A stretch of DNA of 64,000 bases from Lineus longissimus (GCF_910592395.1 NC_088310.1:8999501-9063500); one strand, 5' to 3'. Numbered from the stretch's first letter, positions 54,275-64,000 are shown. The notes: a model not told the origin generated them from the sequence alone. Program-made: numbers and translations.

Positions 54275-55279
54275 TTAGGTCCCGCGTTCTTCATCATCTA
54301 ATATGCGTCCGCAGAATAAATATCTGACGTCATCCCTAAAGTACTTCAATGTACACAAGTAAATGATGAAATTAACCGCATAGTTGAAAACAATAAAATT
54401 TGAGATTGCGTTTGACCATTCGCGGAGGTATATCGGGGCACCTGTAATCAAATCAACCCAGCGAAATATAACATACGGGGCCATTGAAAGGAAATATATC
54501 AAAGAAACGATGAACAGATTTTTGACCAGTTTTTTTTGCAATTTTTCAGCATTGTAATTTTCAGCAAAATGCTCATTATTGCCTGCTCGAAAAACTCCAG
54601 CTACAATCAGAGTATTGATAATGAACACGATACAGACAGGAGCAACCATATTGGTGATGAACAGCAAGACTTCAAAGGCCTCAAATATCCAGGTTGGAAG
54701 AATGCCCTGCTCTTGCATACACAACCGCCTGGTAATGCCTTGAATTTTGATCGTGGTCGATACATAATTAAAAAACGCTGGAGAGTAAAACGTAAACGAG
54801 ATTGACAGAAGGATAACAAGAATGATGTTCCGCCGTCGACTGGTGAAGAGGCTTGCCACCTTCAAAGGATACCAAACCGCCACACAGCGTTCTATACTGT
54901 ACGCGATGATGATGTACGCTGACATAAACACAAAACAATTCCAAACGAAGATTCGGAGTTGACAACCAATATCTGTGGCGCCAGACGCGATGTTGATATC
55001 TCCGTTTGTGACGTAAAATAAGCCATTATGAAGCCAGGTCTGAAAACTCATCACCAAGTTTCCGGTATCTGACACAGCCAACGACACTAGGTACACGCTT
55101 GCTGCGGTGTTCCTCCTTCTTTGTCTCACGAAGACAATAATAGAGAGCATGTTGCCGACGAACCCAAAGATTATGACAACCAGCATTAAGTAAGCCCCAA
55201 AGAACTTGTTGAGGAGTCCCAGGAATGACGGTGCGTTTTCCAATTCTTCGACTTCGGTCGTTGTTTGAAAAAGCACCAT
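54275..55279 (-). CDS. G14: rhodopsin-class GPCR, right-hand subfamily, 334 aa
   Basis: Intact; the closest intact relative of the half-gene G9. It is distinguished by an N terminus with VEELENAPSF, extracellular loop 2 NYVSTTIKIQGITRRLCMQEQ, TM5 FEVLLFITNMVAPV and ICL3 NNEHFAENYNAEKLQKK, features partly shared with G11. Core residues are kept. A 5'UTR intron is predicted at 55293-55449 with the canonical GTAGGT donor. The ATG is preceded by CAGCAAAAGTACG, as in most units. Confidence 0.88.
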   Translation of the reverse strand: MVLFQTTTEVEELENAPSFLGLLNKFFGAYLMLVVIIFGFVGNMLSIIVFVRQRRRNTAASVYLVSLAVSDTGNLVMSFQTWLHNGLFYVTNGDINIASGATDIGCQLRIFVWNCFVFMSAYIIIAYSIERCVAVWYPLKVASLFTSRRRNIILVILLSISFTFYSPAFFNYVSTTIKIQGITRRLCMQEQGILPTWIFEAFEVLLFITNMVAPVCIVFIINTLIVAGVFRAGNNEHFAENYNAEKLQKKLVKNLFIVSLIYFLSMAPYVIFRWVDLITGAPIYLREWSNAISNFIVFNYAVNFIIYLCTLKYFRDDVRYLFCGRILDDEERGT

Positions 55280-57311
55280 CGTACTTTTGCTGCTGTATCT
55301 AAATTAATTGTGAAGTTTGGACTAGGTTTATATTTATCATTAGGCTCTTGATCACGAGAACTATTTATATGTAACACGTGTCAGAAAAGTATTTTTCTGA
55401 GATCAGATCACTACCCTTTACAAATTTTAATATTGGTCAACGAACCTACCTGCTCGATTATTTTCTTGTCCTGAATCTGTCGTAAAAGTCATGGCTCTAA
55501 TACTTGAATTGGTAAAAACGTGATAAGCGCTTTTTAACAAATACTCTTTGTCGACGGTCGACGGTCGACGGATCCCGAAGAAAAAAACCATTCCACCGCT
55601 TGAGGAACAAAATATCCGGCCTCAGTGAGAGACAAACAGAACTCAGATTCTGAAGTACACACAGTTTTAGAAGGATAGAACGGTGCTCTTCGTGACGGAG
55701 ACGAAAACACACGCACTCATCCTGGACACTGCATATAAAGAATCCACTCAACACGGCCCGAGCGAACTCTGATCCAGTACGTTCACCTATTTCTTATTTG
55801 AATTTGACCTTTAACTGGTGGAAGCTACTTCTTCATTCGTACCACCTTGCTCTTACATCCACGAGCGAATGAGTACTGCACAATATTGGGTCATTTGTAT
55901 GTATCTGTAGTGCTGATGCAATGAACTACATGTATATGTAGACTCCCTTGTCTGGCAAAGTGCTTTTTCCTCTGGTGCTATTACGCCTTATCTTGGTTAT
56001 GTATGCGAAAGGTGGCGGACCAGTGTCGAAGATGCTATTTGCATTGCTTTTCGGTTGGGAGAAACACAGATTGCATATCGTTTCTAAGTCTTTGGCGTCC
56101 ATATACGAGAGGGTCTTAGACACAAGTTTGGCCTACTGCACAATTATCGTGACGGAACAAGCCGAATCGTCCGTTTGTCTACCAAGCTTTCCGTTTCAAA
56201 AGAATCAGTGTTTAGCAAGTTGCCGATCATGATGGAATATGTTGTTTACAATGTGGCTTTGCGATTCCTCGATGCAGTCTCCTATTTTACGTATATGTGT
56301 ATCAATCAATCAAGTTATGAAGGCGCTCGTTTTGAACCCGTCAACTAAACACTTCCACCAACGCGTTTCTTGACTTCCATATATCTGTGATGAGTCTTAG
56401 AAACGGGCGGTACTTGTATTAAGGCCCTAACTCGAACTCTAATGACAATATAGACGCCGTGGTCTTTCAACAGTTTTACGGCGCGATTCATTGAAACTTA
56501 AGTTTCAAAGGCAAATCAGTTCTGGCTTTTGCCTTTTCCTTTAAGTTATATGAACCAATAGTTACTCTGCGTGATCGGCGGTGTAATTCGAATCTGCCAA
56601 AACGACCGAAGAACACAAAATCTGCTGCAAAACAGATTTTGAACGGTATCGATTAGTTGTTGGATGTAAGTGCATTATTTAATCCGTAGTATGTTTATGT
56701 TATTGTGTAAGATGAGTAGATGCGTAATTCAAAATCTATAGGCCTATAATGTACTGTGAATTTCTTTGATGTTTTAAAGGCTAAGGAATAAGATGACGTA
56801 CACCAAGGATGGTTTCATCGTCAGCGAAGCTACAACATGGACACCGTCACTGTCAAGTTGATGACGGCACGACCACGGATAATGAAGAAGCAGCAGGAAA
56901 TTATTACCGTCCCATAATAAAATCAGAAAGCACGCGATTATACGTTTACGTTGGCGTTTCGTGGTAAGGGGAGAAAACACATTAGTGTCAGTTTATTGGG
57001 TTACCGTGCAACTGTTTTTGCGGGAACGTTTTTATCAATTGTTAGTAATTTTCTATTAAAGACACCTTGATTTGTGGTAACTTCTTTGTAAATTTATACA
57101 ATATATAAGCTGTAGGCTGCTGCCCTCATTTTCTTATACGTTATAGTTCATATCAGAATGCATGCATATAATTCAATCATATTATTGATTGTCGGTTTTC
57201 GTATTTCGTTTTTATATTTAGTTATTAAAACTAGGAGTAGCCTACTTCGTCACGTCTATGAATGTCGGCGATGTTTTATTCAAAAATATCCAACTCACCG
57301 TCCATGGTTGG
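55280..57311. repeat. Spacer between G14 and G15
   Basis: Upstream module of G14 with its predicted intron, a small triplication of GGTCGAC near 55551-55571, standard blocks, and a frameshifted MDTVT-type relic near 56834. No gene is supported. Confidence 0.6.
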
Positions 57312-58316
57312 TTAGGTCTCGCGTTCTTCATCATCTAATATGCGTCCGCAGAATAAATATCTGACGTCATCCCTAAAAAACTTCAATGTACACAAGTAGA
57401 TGATGAAATTAACCGCATAGTTGAAAACAATGAAATTTGAAATTGCGATTGACCATTCGCGGAGGGATATCGGGGCACCTGTAATCAAATAAACCCAGCG
57501 GAATATAACATACGGGGCCATTGAAAGGAAATATATCAAAGAAACGATGAACAGATTTTTGACTAGTTTCCTCTGCAGTATTTCAGTTTTGGAGTCTTTA
57601 GCAAAGAGCTTATCATTCCCTGCTCGGAAAACTCCAGCTACAATCAGAGTATTGATGATGAAGACGATACAGACAGGAGCAACCATATTAGTGTTGAATA
57701 GCCAGGCAGTAACGACCTCCAATATCCAGGTTGGAAGAATGCCTTGCTCTTTCGAACATATCCGCCTGGTAACGCCTTGGATTTGTATCGTGGACGACAC
57801 ATAAGTTAAAAACGCTGGACAGTAAAACGTAAAAGAGATTAATAAAAGGATAACAAAAATGATATTCCGCCGTCGACTGGTGAAGAGGCTTGCCACCTTT
57901 AAAGGATACCAAACCGCCACACAGCGTTCTATACTGTAAGCTATGATAATGTACGCCGACATAAACACAAAACAATTCCAAACAAAGATTCGGAGCTGAC
58001 AACCAATATCTGTGGCGCCAGACGCGATATTGATATCTCCGTTTGTGACGTAAAATAAACCAATATGAAGCCAGGTCTGAAAACTCATCACCAGGTTCCC
58101 GGTATCTGATACAGCCAACGACACTAGGTACACGCTTGCTGCCGTGTTCCTCCTTCTTTGCCTAATGAAAATAATAACGGAGAACATGTTGCCAACAAAC
58201 CCAAAGATTATGACCACCAGCATTAAGTAGGCCCCAAAGAACTTGTTGAGGAATCCAAGAAATGATGGTGCGTCCTCCGCCCCTTCGACTTCGGTCGTGG
58301 TTTGAAAATGGTCCAT
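57312..58316 (-). CDS. G15: rhodopsin-class GPCR, right-hand subfamily, 334 aa
   Basis: Intact, paired with G12. It lacks G12's odd TM1 Asp and TM4 Pro, so it better represents their common form. Loop 2 reads STIQIQGVTRRICSKEQ, TM5 VTAWLFNTNMVAPV, loop 3 LITGAPISLREW; the tail is FCGRILDDEERET. The upstream region is cut at 58597 by a LINE, so the promoter or first exon may be separated from the gene. The donor is atypical (GTACGT near 58485). Confidence 0.87.
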   Translation of the reverse strand: MDHFQTTTEVEGAEDAPSFLGFLNKFFGAYLMLVVIIFGFVGNMFSVIIFIRQRRRNTAASVYLVSLAVSDTGNLVMSFQTWLHIGLFYVTNGDINIASGATDIGCQLRIFVWNCFVFMSAYIIIAYSIERCVAVWYPLKVASLFTSRRRNIIFVILLLISFTFYCPAFLTYVSSTIQIQGVTRRICSKEQGILPTWILEVVTAWLFNTNMVAPVCIVFIINTLIVAGVFRAGNDKLFAKDSKTEILQRKLVKNLFIVSLIYFLSMAPYVIFRWVYLITGAPISLREWSIAISNFIVFNYAVNFIIYLCTLKFFRDDVRYLFCGRILDDEERET

Positions 58317-58597
58317 CGTACATGTACGTTTTTTGCGGTAACTAAATCATTTGTAAAGCTTTAATCCAGGTTTATCATAAGGCTTTTGACAAATGAGAAC
58401 TCTGTATATGTAAAGCGTGTATCAAAAGAATATTTCTAAGATCAACTCATTACCCTTTATGAGTTTGAATTTTCACCAACGTACCGAATTGCCCGATTAC
58501 TTTACTAGTTCTGAAACTGTCGTGAAACTCAAGGCTCTAATACTTGAATTAGTAAAAACGTGATACGCACTTTTTAACATATGCTTTTGTGTGTTAT
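58317..58597. repeat. G15 upstream region, truncated by a LINE
   Basis: Matches 49193-49470, the upstream region of G12, up to TTTGTGTGTTATA, and then switches to an AT-repeat tail and LINE sequence. The rest of the upstream module is not found to the right of the mobile elements inside this window. Confidence 0.6.
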
Positions 58598-60892
58598 ATA
58601 TATATATGTTTATTTCGTACTCGTAGGTACAATACAGTGCAAGGAGTGCATTACAAACACTAGTGCATTACAACGCGATATTACAAATAGAAATTAAAGA
58701 GGAAGAGAAACCGACATCATGTAAGACATGCAAAAACTACGTTCAAAGGTATAAGCAATTAAGAAACGCACAGTACCAATAATATGTCATCAATTTCCCC
58801 CCTCGTAAGTATACACATCCCTTTATCCCGGCCACATAATAATTCCCTAATCTGTCCCGCCAATCTTTTCTGCCCCTCTGTTACATTTGACCTCCCAATG
58901 TCCCGTGTCATAGAAAATACATTTGGCAAATTGCCCCTATCCCAACCATACTTTGCTAACAAAAAATTAAAACTTTTCCGAAGAGACGATCGACTCCCAC
59001 CCTCAATGATACGTTTGCATAGTTTGATATATACATTTTTAGATTTTCCAAGAGTTTTAAAAAAGTTAACAAAACGCTTCTCTATTTGAGCCTGAATCGG
59101 AGAGTCATGTATGATTAATGGAAGTAAAAACTTATGAGTGCGAGACGGTAAACTAAGAAGTTTTCTAATACATACCCTCCATGCCACGTATACATTCTCA
59201 ATTCCTTGAAATGATATATCCCACCCCTGGAACCCGTAAAGAGACATGCAATAAGATTTGAAAAGCCTGTATTTTACTTCGTGAGTAGCAAACCGAAATT
59301 GAGATAATAGAATGTTTGTTCTTTTGTACAAGTCATTAATCGCCGCCTGAAACTTTCTCTTCGTAATGTCCGGCCCAAAAATCATACCCAAATGTACCTC
59401 ATAGGGAGATGGTCGAAGTGCCACTCCCTGAAACCAAATGACAATGTCGAGACCCACGGTTGCACCAAAAATAATTAGCTTACTTTTGGACGCATTGAAA
59501 GTTATCATAAAATCAACTGAAAACTTAGAAGCTACACGTAACATTTTGTTCAAAGCACATACAGTCGGAGCTAACAGAACCACGTCATCGGCATAGGCGA
59601 AGGCGCCAACAAAAAGTAAACCGATATAACACCCAACGCCCGACTTTTCAAGAGCAAACAAAAGCTCATCGAAGTAAATACTGAATAAAACCGGAGACAA
59701 CACTCCACCCTGTTTTACCCCGTTTTTAGCCGTAAACTCGCCTGACATGTGAGTCCCCCACCTGACTCTTATCCCCTGATTTGTATACAATATAGCCAAG
59801 AACCTAGCGACAAGGGGGCATAGCCCCTTACGTAGGAGAAGTCGAAATAGTTTGATAAAATGTACCTTATCAAAGGCCTTAAGCATTACACAATATACAT
59901 TGGTAATTTGAGAATTAAAATAATCAATAACCTCATTCACTACCGTACTGCAAGTGGCAGTAGATAACCCCTGTTTAAAACCAAACTGCATGTCAGACGA
60001 GGAAAAAACATTACTGTATTTATGAAGGAAAGCGTAATCCAAAATCTTGCCCATAATGCTGCTTAGTGAAATGCCCCTATAATTATCCGATGCGGTCAAT
60101 GATTTCCTTTTATCTTTAGGTATAGGTATAACAATGGTTTTAGCAAAATCTCCAGCACAACACCCATGATTCACCATTGATGATAAGAGAAGAGATATCA
60201 TCACCTTTAACCTATTCCCCCCATATATGAAATGATCAGATTTGACACCTTCGATACTATCACTTTTCCCTTTTTTTAGCTTTTTTATGCCCCTATCAAC
60301 ATCTTCGAATAAAATTGAGTGCCCTTCAGAGCAACGCCCTCTGCAACACTTATCACGCACACCTGTATCAATATCGTGCATGAGTGCCTCCATTTCATCA
60401 TCATCATACGAAACCGAATTATACACGTATTTAAATTTATCGGCAAACACCTTACAAATGGCCTCTGGCCCATTTACGTTGTCCATTGTATTAGGGATGT
60501 TATTCCCTCTATTTCCTCTATTGATTTTGCTGACATCATTCCAAAAATCTTTACTACTCTTTCCTTGCATTTTTGTGGCCAACTTATCCGCAGCTACCTT
60601 ATCCTTATTAGTTTTAACCCTTCTAACCGCATAATGATATGATGCTCTAGTGCGGCGACGAATGTCGGCCACTATACCGTTATGTGGCCGCCCGTTTTGA
60701 ACCCAGATGGTGTGCCAGAAAATGGCTTTCTCCCTTAAATTCTTGACTTCGTCATTCCAATCTGCTATACCTGCCCCCTCAAATTTTTTTGCACTGTTTT
60801 TAGGAATAGCTGCATTGGCAGCGCTAATGCAAGCCTTTATTATACCATCATGAAAATTCACAATGTCATCTTGGTGTGTTTTACAAAAATAC
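58598..60892 (-). mobile_element. LINE on the minus strand, broken by a Ngaro-like insertion
   Basis: Its 3' end is at low coordinates: AATAAA on the minus strand at 58608-58613 followed by a TATATA tail, inserted in the G15 upstream region. The ORF is open all the way to 60892, where Ngaro-like sequence begins, so the 5' part (endonuclease) would lie beyond the second element or be lost. The ORF style differs from the LINE at 15698 and from the CR1/L2-like fragments, making three LINE lineages in one window. Confidence 0.75.
58759..60861 (-). pseudogene. LINE reverse transcriptase ORF, N-terminally incomplete
   Basis: About 700 residues: a linker with basic and Trp-rich motifs (WNDEV ... 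FWND), reverse transcriptase from about 185 to 480 with PIPKDKR, NYRGISL, FGFKQGLST, KQGGVLSP and FAYADD (421-426), then a C-terminal region to 700. Motif A reads CVMLKAFDKV, where related enzymes have two or three more residues including the first catalytic Asp, so this copy is probably inactive through an in-frame deletion. No true ATG opens the frame (the codon at 60859-60861 is GTG), and the reading frame continues upstream as YFCKTHQDDIVNF to the Ngaro junction. Confidence 0.75.
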
Positions 60893-61273
60893 TTTATGAC
60901 GTCACCCGAATGAATAACACAAACGCAGTGTTTAATTAATTAATGGCCAAATTTATTATTTGGCGGACATGCCCGACATGATCAGAAAAGGGGGTATCCC
61001 CCAACAAATACTATGTACACGCAGGCACGAATGCAAAGACATGACACCTTGTCATGACATCATATAAGCTCAGTGCAAAACCTCGCGCACGCGCTCAACA
61101 GGGCTTCACCATGAAAAGAGGTGACGTCAACTCAATGACGTCATTTAAAAATTCTGGTTTCCCAGACGAAGCCCTATGTCACGTGACCGGAATTTGGCAC
61201 TGCAAAAAATCACGTGACCTGCAACAAACCAAAATGTGACTATGAAACCTAAAAGTCACAAAGAAACCCTGCA
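60893..61273 (-). repeat. B2 repeat of the split direct repeats
   Basis: 381 bases matching B1 at 61505-61885, offset 612. It carries three TGACGTCA sites (60897-60904, 61122-61129, 61136-61143) and two CACGTG sites (61178-61187, 61210-61218), candidate binding sites for CREB/ATF and bHLH factors. A 61-codon frame within it (61054-61239 on the plus strand) is probably chance. Confidence 0.85.
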
Positions 61274-61504
61274 GAAAGACACGTAATAATACAATTTTTC
61301 ATCATGGTTCTGGAGGCGGAGCGGAGGAGGAGGCTGAGAAAAAACGTGTTCTCTTTTCTTTCCGTGCAAAAACGAAGAGGCTAGCTGCACGTGATCGAAT
61401 GCGCCACTGCACCCCGCCTCAATTAGCATAACAACACATGCGCAAGACATCCGGCTAAGCGTCATAAAAACATTTATGCCACCCTTCTGTTTTCATAAAG
61501 GGCA
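61274..61504 (-). repeat. A2 repeat of the split direct repeats
   Basis: 231 bases between the two B copies, with no other match inside the window. It contains a G/A-rich stretch (GGAGGCGGAGCGGAGGAGG). The model predicts a matching A1 at the element's 5' end, right of position 64000. Confidence 0.65.
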
Positions 61505-61885
61505 TTTATGACGTCACCCGAATGAATAACACAAACGCAGTGTTTAATTAATTAATGGCCAAATTTATTATTTGGCGGACATGCCCGACATGATCAGAAA
61601 AGGGGGTATCCCCCAACAAATACTATGTACACGCAGGCACGAATGCAAAGACATGACACCTTGTCATGACATCATATAAGCTCAGTGCAAAACCTCGCGC
61701 ACGCGCTCAACAGGGCTTCACCATGAAAAGAGGTGACGTCAACTCAATGACGTCATTTAAAAATTCTGGTTTCCCAGACGAAGCCCTATGTCACGTGACC
61801 GGAATTTGGCACTGCAAAAAATCACGTGACCTGCAACAAACCAAAATGTGACTATGAAACCTAAAAGTCACAAAGAAACCCTGCA
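61505..61885 (-). repeat. B1 repeat of the split direct repeats
   Basis: Matches B2. Followed toward the recombinase by about 295 bases of non-coding DNA holding two copies of a unit with TGGCAATGAAAATATAGC and GCGCAGCCTGAGACTGCTCC at about 62041-62094 and 62111-62166. Confidence 0.85.
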
Positions 61886-62180
61886 AGGGGTAGACCCCAA
61901 AAAACGCGGTAAGCCGCGACCCCACAGCAGGGAGAAAGAAGAAAATAGCGATCATGTCGAGCATATCCGACACCTCTACCGAAGGCCACCTAAATATAAT
62001 GCATGTAATTAAAAGAATGCACCAGAAGTACACAACTTACTGGCAATGAAAATATAGCAGCGCGGAAGGCGCAGCCTGAGACTGCTCCCTAAAGAAGAAC
62101 ACAAACATTATTGGCAATGAAAATATAGCCACGGGAAAAAGGGGCGCAGCCTGAGACTGCTCCCTTTTAGAACCCGGGTC

Positions 62181-63131
62181 CTAATTGATGCGAATATATT
62201 TACGAAAAGCATCCGACGCCCATCTACCAAGTAGACGAATCTGAGCGTCTGATTTGCCTTGACGGGCAGCTTCACAGGCGGCCCCAATCCTAAAACTGTG
62301 ACCCTTAAAGCGGGTCGTGTCAAGATTACAGAAGATCAAAACCGTTTTTAAACCTCGATCAAACTCAGCACGAAGAACTGGGCGGCCTGATTGGTGGATG
62401 AAAAGAGGGCCCGGCTGAGACCCACGTAAATTTAGATAGGATTTGACGGCAGCCACAGGGCAAGGCGATGACCCTTGCCTGACGCAAATGAATTGCGGGC
62501 CCTGCGTTTTACTTGACTTAAAGCGGACAACTGAAACAATAATCTCGGTCTCGGACCCGGTGAGATCTCCTAGCTGGAGTGGTTTATCGCTATCAGCTAC
62601 ACTTTTGGGGGAAATTTCACCAATACGCATAAAAGCTGCAAAAGCAAGTTGAAACATGGCCGCAAACATAGTATGATGGTACAGTGGTGGACATGTGATT
62701 GGTAACGCTCCCAACAACCGAACCAATATCTCGCTCGTAATGGGCAGACGAATGTCAGCCTTCGACTTCAATTGTTGAGTCGCACCAAGCAATTTTTTAA
62801 CGACGAAATTGGAGGAGGGGTCGGGGTGACCGAACCATTTCATTACAAAACAAACGGAAGAGACATAAGTGGCGATGGTTGCTGGTGCGTACCCCTTTGA
62901 AAACAGATAAGCAATAAACAAGGTGGTGTCTGAGACAGTGCATGGAATGAGATTGGAGCCAGGTATAGTTTCCCTGCGGAAATTAGTGTACACTGTCCAA
63001 GCCCTACTGTACCCTTGCAAAGACGCATCAGAAAGCACGGCACTGGTTAGCTGATTTAAGGAATCTCCAACCGCTCTGGGGATACTTCCGCTGGAATTGC
63101 AGTGTTGGTCTCGTCCAACCATGGCGCCCAC
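62181..63131 (-). CDS. Tyrosine recombinase of the second Ngaro-like element, up to 316 aa
   Basis: Catalytic residues are complete: Arg169 (FMRIGE), Lys205, His278 and Arg281 (HSFRIG), Trp304 and Tyr312 (RKYIR). About half of the residues match the enzyme at 40753 by eye, including DIRLPIT near 126-132. It should catalyse insertion of the circular cDNA. The frame overlaps the RT/RNase H end by 76 bases in the same -1 relation as in the first element. The outermost codon is GTG; the first ATG in frame is at 63120-63122. No lesions, so it is likely functional. Confidence 0.85.
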   Translation of the reverse strand: MGAMVGRDQHCNSSGSIPRAVGDSLNQLTSAVLSDASLQGYSRAWTVYTNFRRETIPGSNLIPCTVSDTTLFIAYLFSKGYAPATIATYVSSVCFVMKWFGHPDPSSNFVVKKLLGATQQLKSKADIRLPITSEILVRLLGALPITCPPLYHHTMFAAMFQLAFAAFMRIGEISPKSVADSDKPLQLGDLTGSETEIIVSVVRFKSSKTQGPQFICVRQGSSPCPVAAVKSYLNLRGSQPGPLFIHQSGRPVLRAEFDRGLKTVLIFCNLDTTRFKGHSFRIGAACEAARQGKSDAQIRLLGRWASDAFRKYIRIN

Positions 63132-64000
63132 CTGCGCGCAGCATCCACCTGAAAGCGTGAGATCAAATCGGGTACTGTATTGAGCTTTCCAGGCACGTGC
63201 TTAGCTTTGAATTGAACATTTAATTGTAAACACCGCAGTACTAGCATGCGTACTAAAACCATAACCCGCTTATTCTTAGAGGTTTGCTTGTTAATAATAT
63301 GAACAACAGCTTCATTGTCGCACATAAACAAAATATTGTTGTTTTGCCACAAATGGCCCCACACGTATAAAGCTGCAACAATTGGGTAGAATTCTAAAAA
63401 AGTAATATGAAAATGTTTCCACTTTGGGGGCCAAGCCCCATAAACCCAGTGGGCACCGAATATAGCCGCGAAACCAAGGCTACCTGCCGCGTCGGTATGC
63501 AGGCGAAGGGTGTTACTGGACGCCCATGCGTCCGTGCGGAAGAAGGATACGCCGTTAATCTGCTTGAGAAATGTTTCCCATACCCGCAGATCTGCTTTAG
63601 CTTCTAAGTTAAGATGAATATGGTGCATTGGATTGGAGAAGCCAATAGTTAAATCCTGTAACCGCCTTAAAAAGGCTCTACCAGAGGGAATAACGAGGCA
63701 CGCGAAATTGAGAAGGCCGATAACAGACTGTAGTTGTACTAATTGCACAGTTCGTTTTGATTGAAAAAGCGCGATTCTATTCAAACATTTCTGGACCTTG
63801 TCATCCGGTAACCGCGCCTCCCAACGAAGCGTGTCCAGAACAATGCCAACAAAAGGCATAACTCGATCCGGACCAAAGGTTTTGTCTATGACCAACGGAA
63901 TACCAACTTCTTTACAAAAATTTAAAAATATGTTAAGCTGAGACTGGCACCTGTCAAAGCCCTCAACTACCAACAAGAAATCGTCGAGGATGTGAACCAT
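63056..64000 (-). CDS. RT/RNase H of the second Ngaro-like element (partial, window edge)
   Basis: The visible C-terminal 314 residues start just before the RT active site, which reads I-L-D-D. The RT thumb-like part follows (KTFGPDRVMPFVGIVLD), then a connection region, and RNase H from about 165 with Asp in LHTDAAGS, Glu in LEFYP, Asp in CDNEAVV and Asp in VPDLISR, so all four metal-binding acids are present. The true start and the RT fingers lie beyond the window. The end overlaps the recombinase frame. No stops are seen. Confidence 0.85.
   Translation of the reverse strand: MVHILDDFLLVVEGFDRCQSQLNIFLNFCKEVGIPLVIDKTFGPDRVMPFVGIVLDTLRWEARLPDDKVQKCLNRIALFQSKRTVQLVQLQSVIGLLNFACLVIPSGRAFLRRLQDLTIGFSNPMHHIHLNLEAKADLRVWETFLKQINGVSFFRTDAWASSNTLRLHTDAAGSLGFAAIFGAHWVYGAWPPKWKHFHITFLEFYPIVAALYVWGHLWQNNNILFMCDNEAVVHIINKQTSKNKRVMVLVRMLVLRCLQLNVQFKAKHVPGKLNTVPDLISRFQVDAARRWAPWLDETNTAIPAEVSPERLEIP

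Larger units (their letters stand above)
60893..64000 (-). mobile_element. Ngaro-like retrotransposon with split direct repeats, right part beyond window
   Basis: In minus-strand order: RT/RNase H (open to the window edge), tyrosine recombinase, a non-coding stretch with a short tandem repeat, B1 (61505-61885), A2 (61274-61504) and B2 (60893-61273). This is the arrangement of Ngaro and PAT elements, in which A1 at the far 5' end should match A2. B1 and B2 show no difference that I can see. With both ORFs open, the copy looks young and possibly active. It lies inside the LINE at 58598-60892 without an evident target duplication, as expected for a tyrosine recombinase. Confidence 0.85.

Noticed and set aside
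55551-55571. Triplicate GGTCGAC near 55555
   Set aside because: A three-copy microsatellite expansion of a short motif present once in other units; no sign of function.
1-64000. CRISPR arrays, bacterial operons or phage genes
   Set aside because: No short regularly spaced repeats and no bacterial-type gene packing; the content is clearly eukaryotic.

Overview
The window is eukaryotic genomic DNA, most likely from a marine invertebrate; I cannot fix the phylum. Intergenic DNA is A+T-rich, the receptor genes have intact coding regions in a single exon, and retroelements with APE-type LINE, RNase H and tyrosine-recombinase domains are present. Lineage-specific tandem arrays of single-exon rhodopsin-class receptors are known from sea urchins, hemichordates and amphioxus, but the sequence alone does not choose between these and other groups. 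I see no operon, rRNA, tRNA or CRISPR array.

The backbone is a tandem array of one family of seven-transmembrane receptors, all on the minus strand. I number them G1 to G15 by position. Ten are open from start to stop: G1 2739-3809, G2 6479-7501, G3 10690-11691, G4 12819-13820, G5 23725-24747, G8 35324-36328, G11 45361-46365, G12 48188-49192, G14 54275-55279 and G15 57312-58316. Five are broken: G6 27336-28406, G7 31628-32619, the half-genes G9 38525-38989 and G10 42161-42640, and G13 51239-52247. The repeat unit is about 2.1 to 3.7 kb and carries a receptor, a conserved upstream module with a probable 5'UTR intron, and spacer modules shared by most units. G1-G6 form one subfamily and G7-G15 another. 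G3 and G4 lie in two apparently identical 2129-bp tandem copies, and larger blocks also recur: G8-G9 resembles G13-G14, G12 resembles G15, and the G7-G8 stretch resembles the G10-G11 stretch about 10 kb away.

Mobile elements interrupt the array. They are: Ngaro-like 3' tails at 1-168 and 1791-2346; a G/C-run-rich inverted-repeat element at about 9065-10412; a LINE with two long intact ORFs at about 15698-22058; a 1.3-kb terminal-inverted-repeat element at 22227-23525 with a second, TAA-flanked MITE nested inside it; 5'-truncated LINE 3' ends at 34145-35086 and 44171-45111; a 5'-truncated Ngaro-like retrotransposon at 38990-42160 that divides a receptor pseudogene; a minus-strand LINE at 58598-60892; and a second, younger Ngaro-like element from 60893 to the window edge with textbook B1-A2-B2 split direct repeats.

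The receptors probably detect small external or peptide ligands at the cell surface, but their ligand cannot be read from the sequence. Expansion seems to have proceeded by unequal crossing-over and block duplication, with retroelements providing insertions, gene breakage and datable markers. All functional statements come from motif recognition and comparison of copies inside the window; no database search or alignment program was run.
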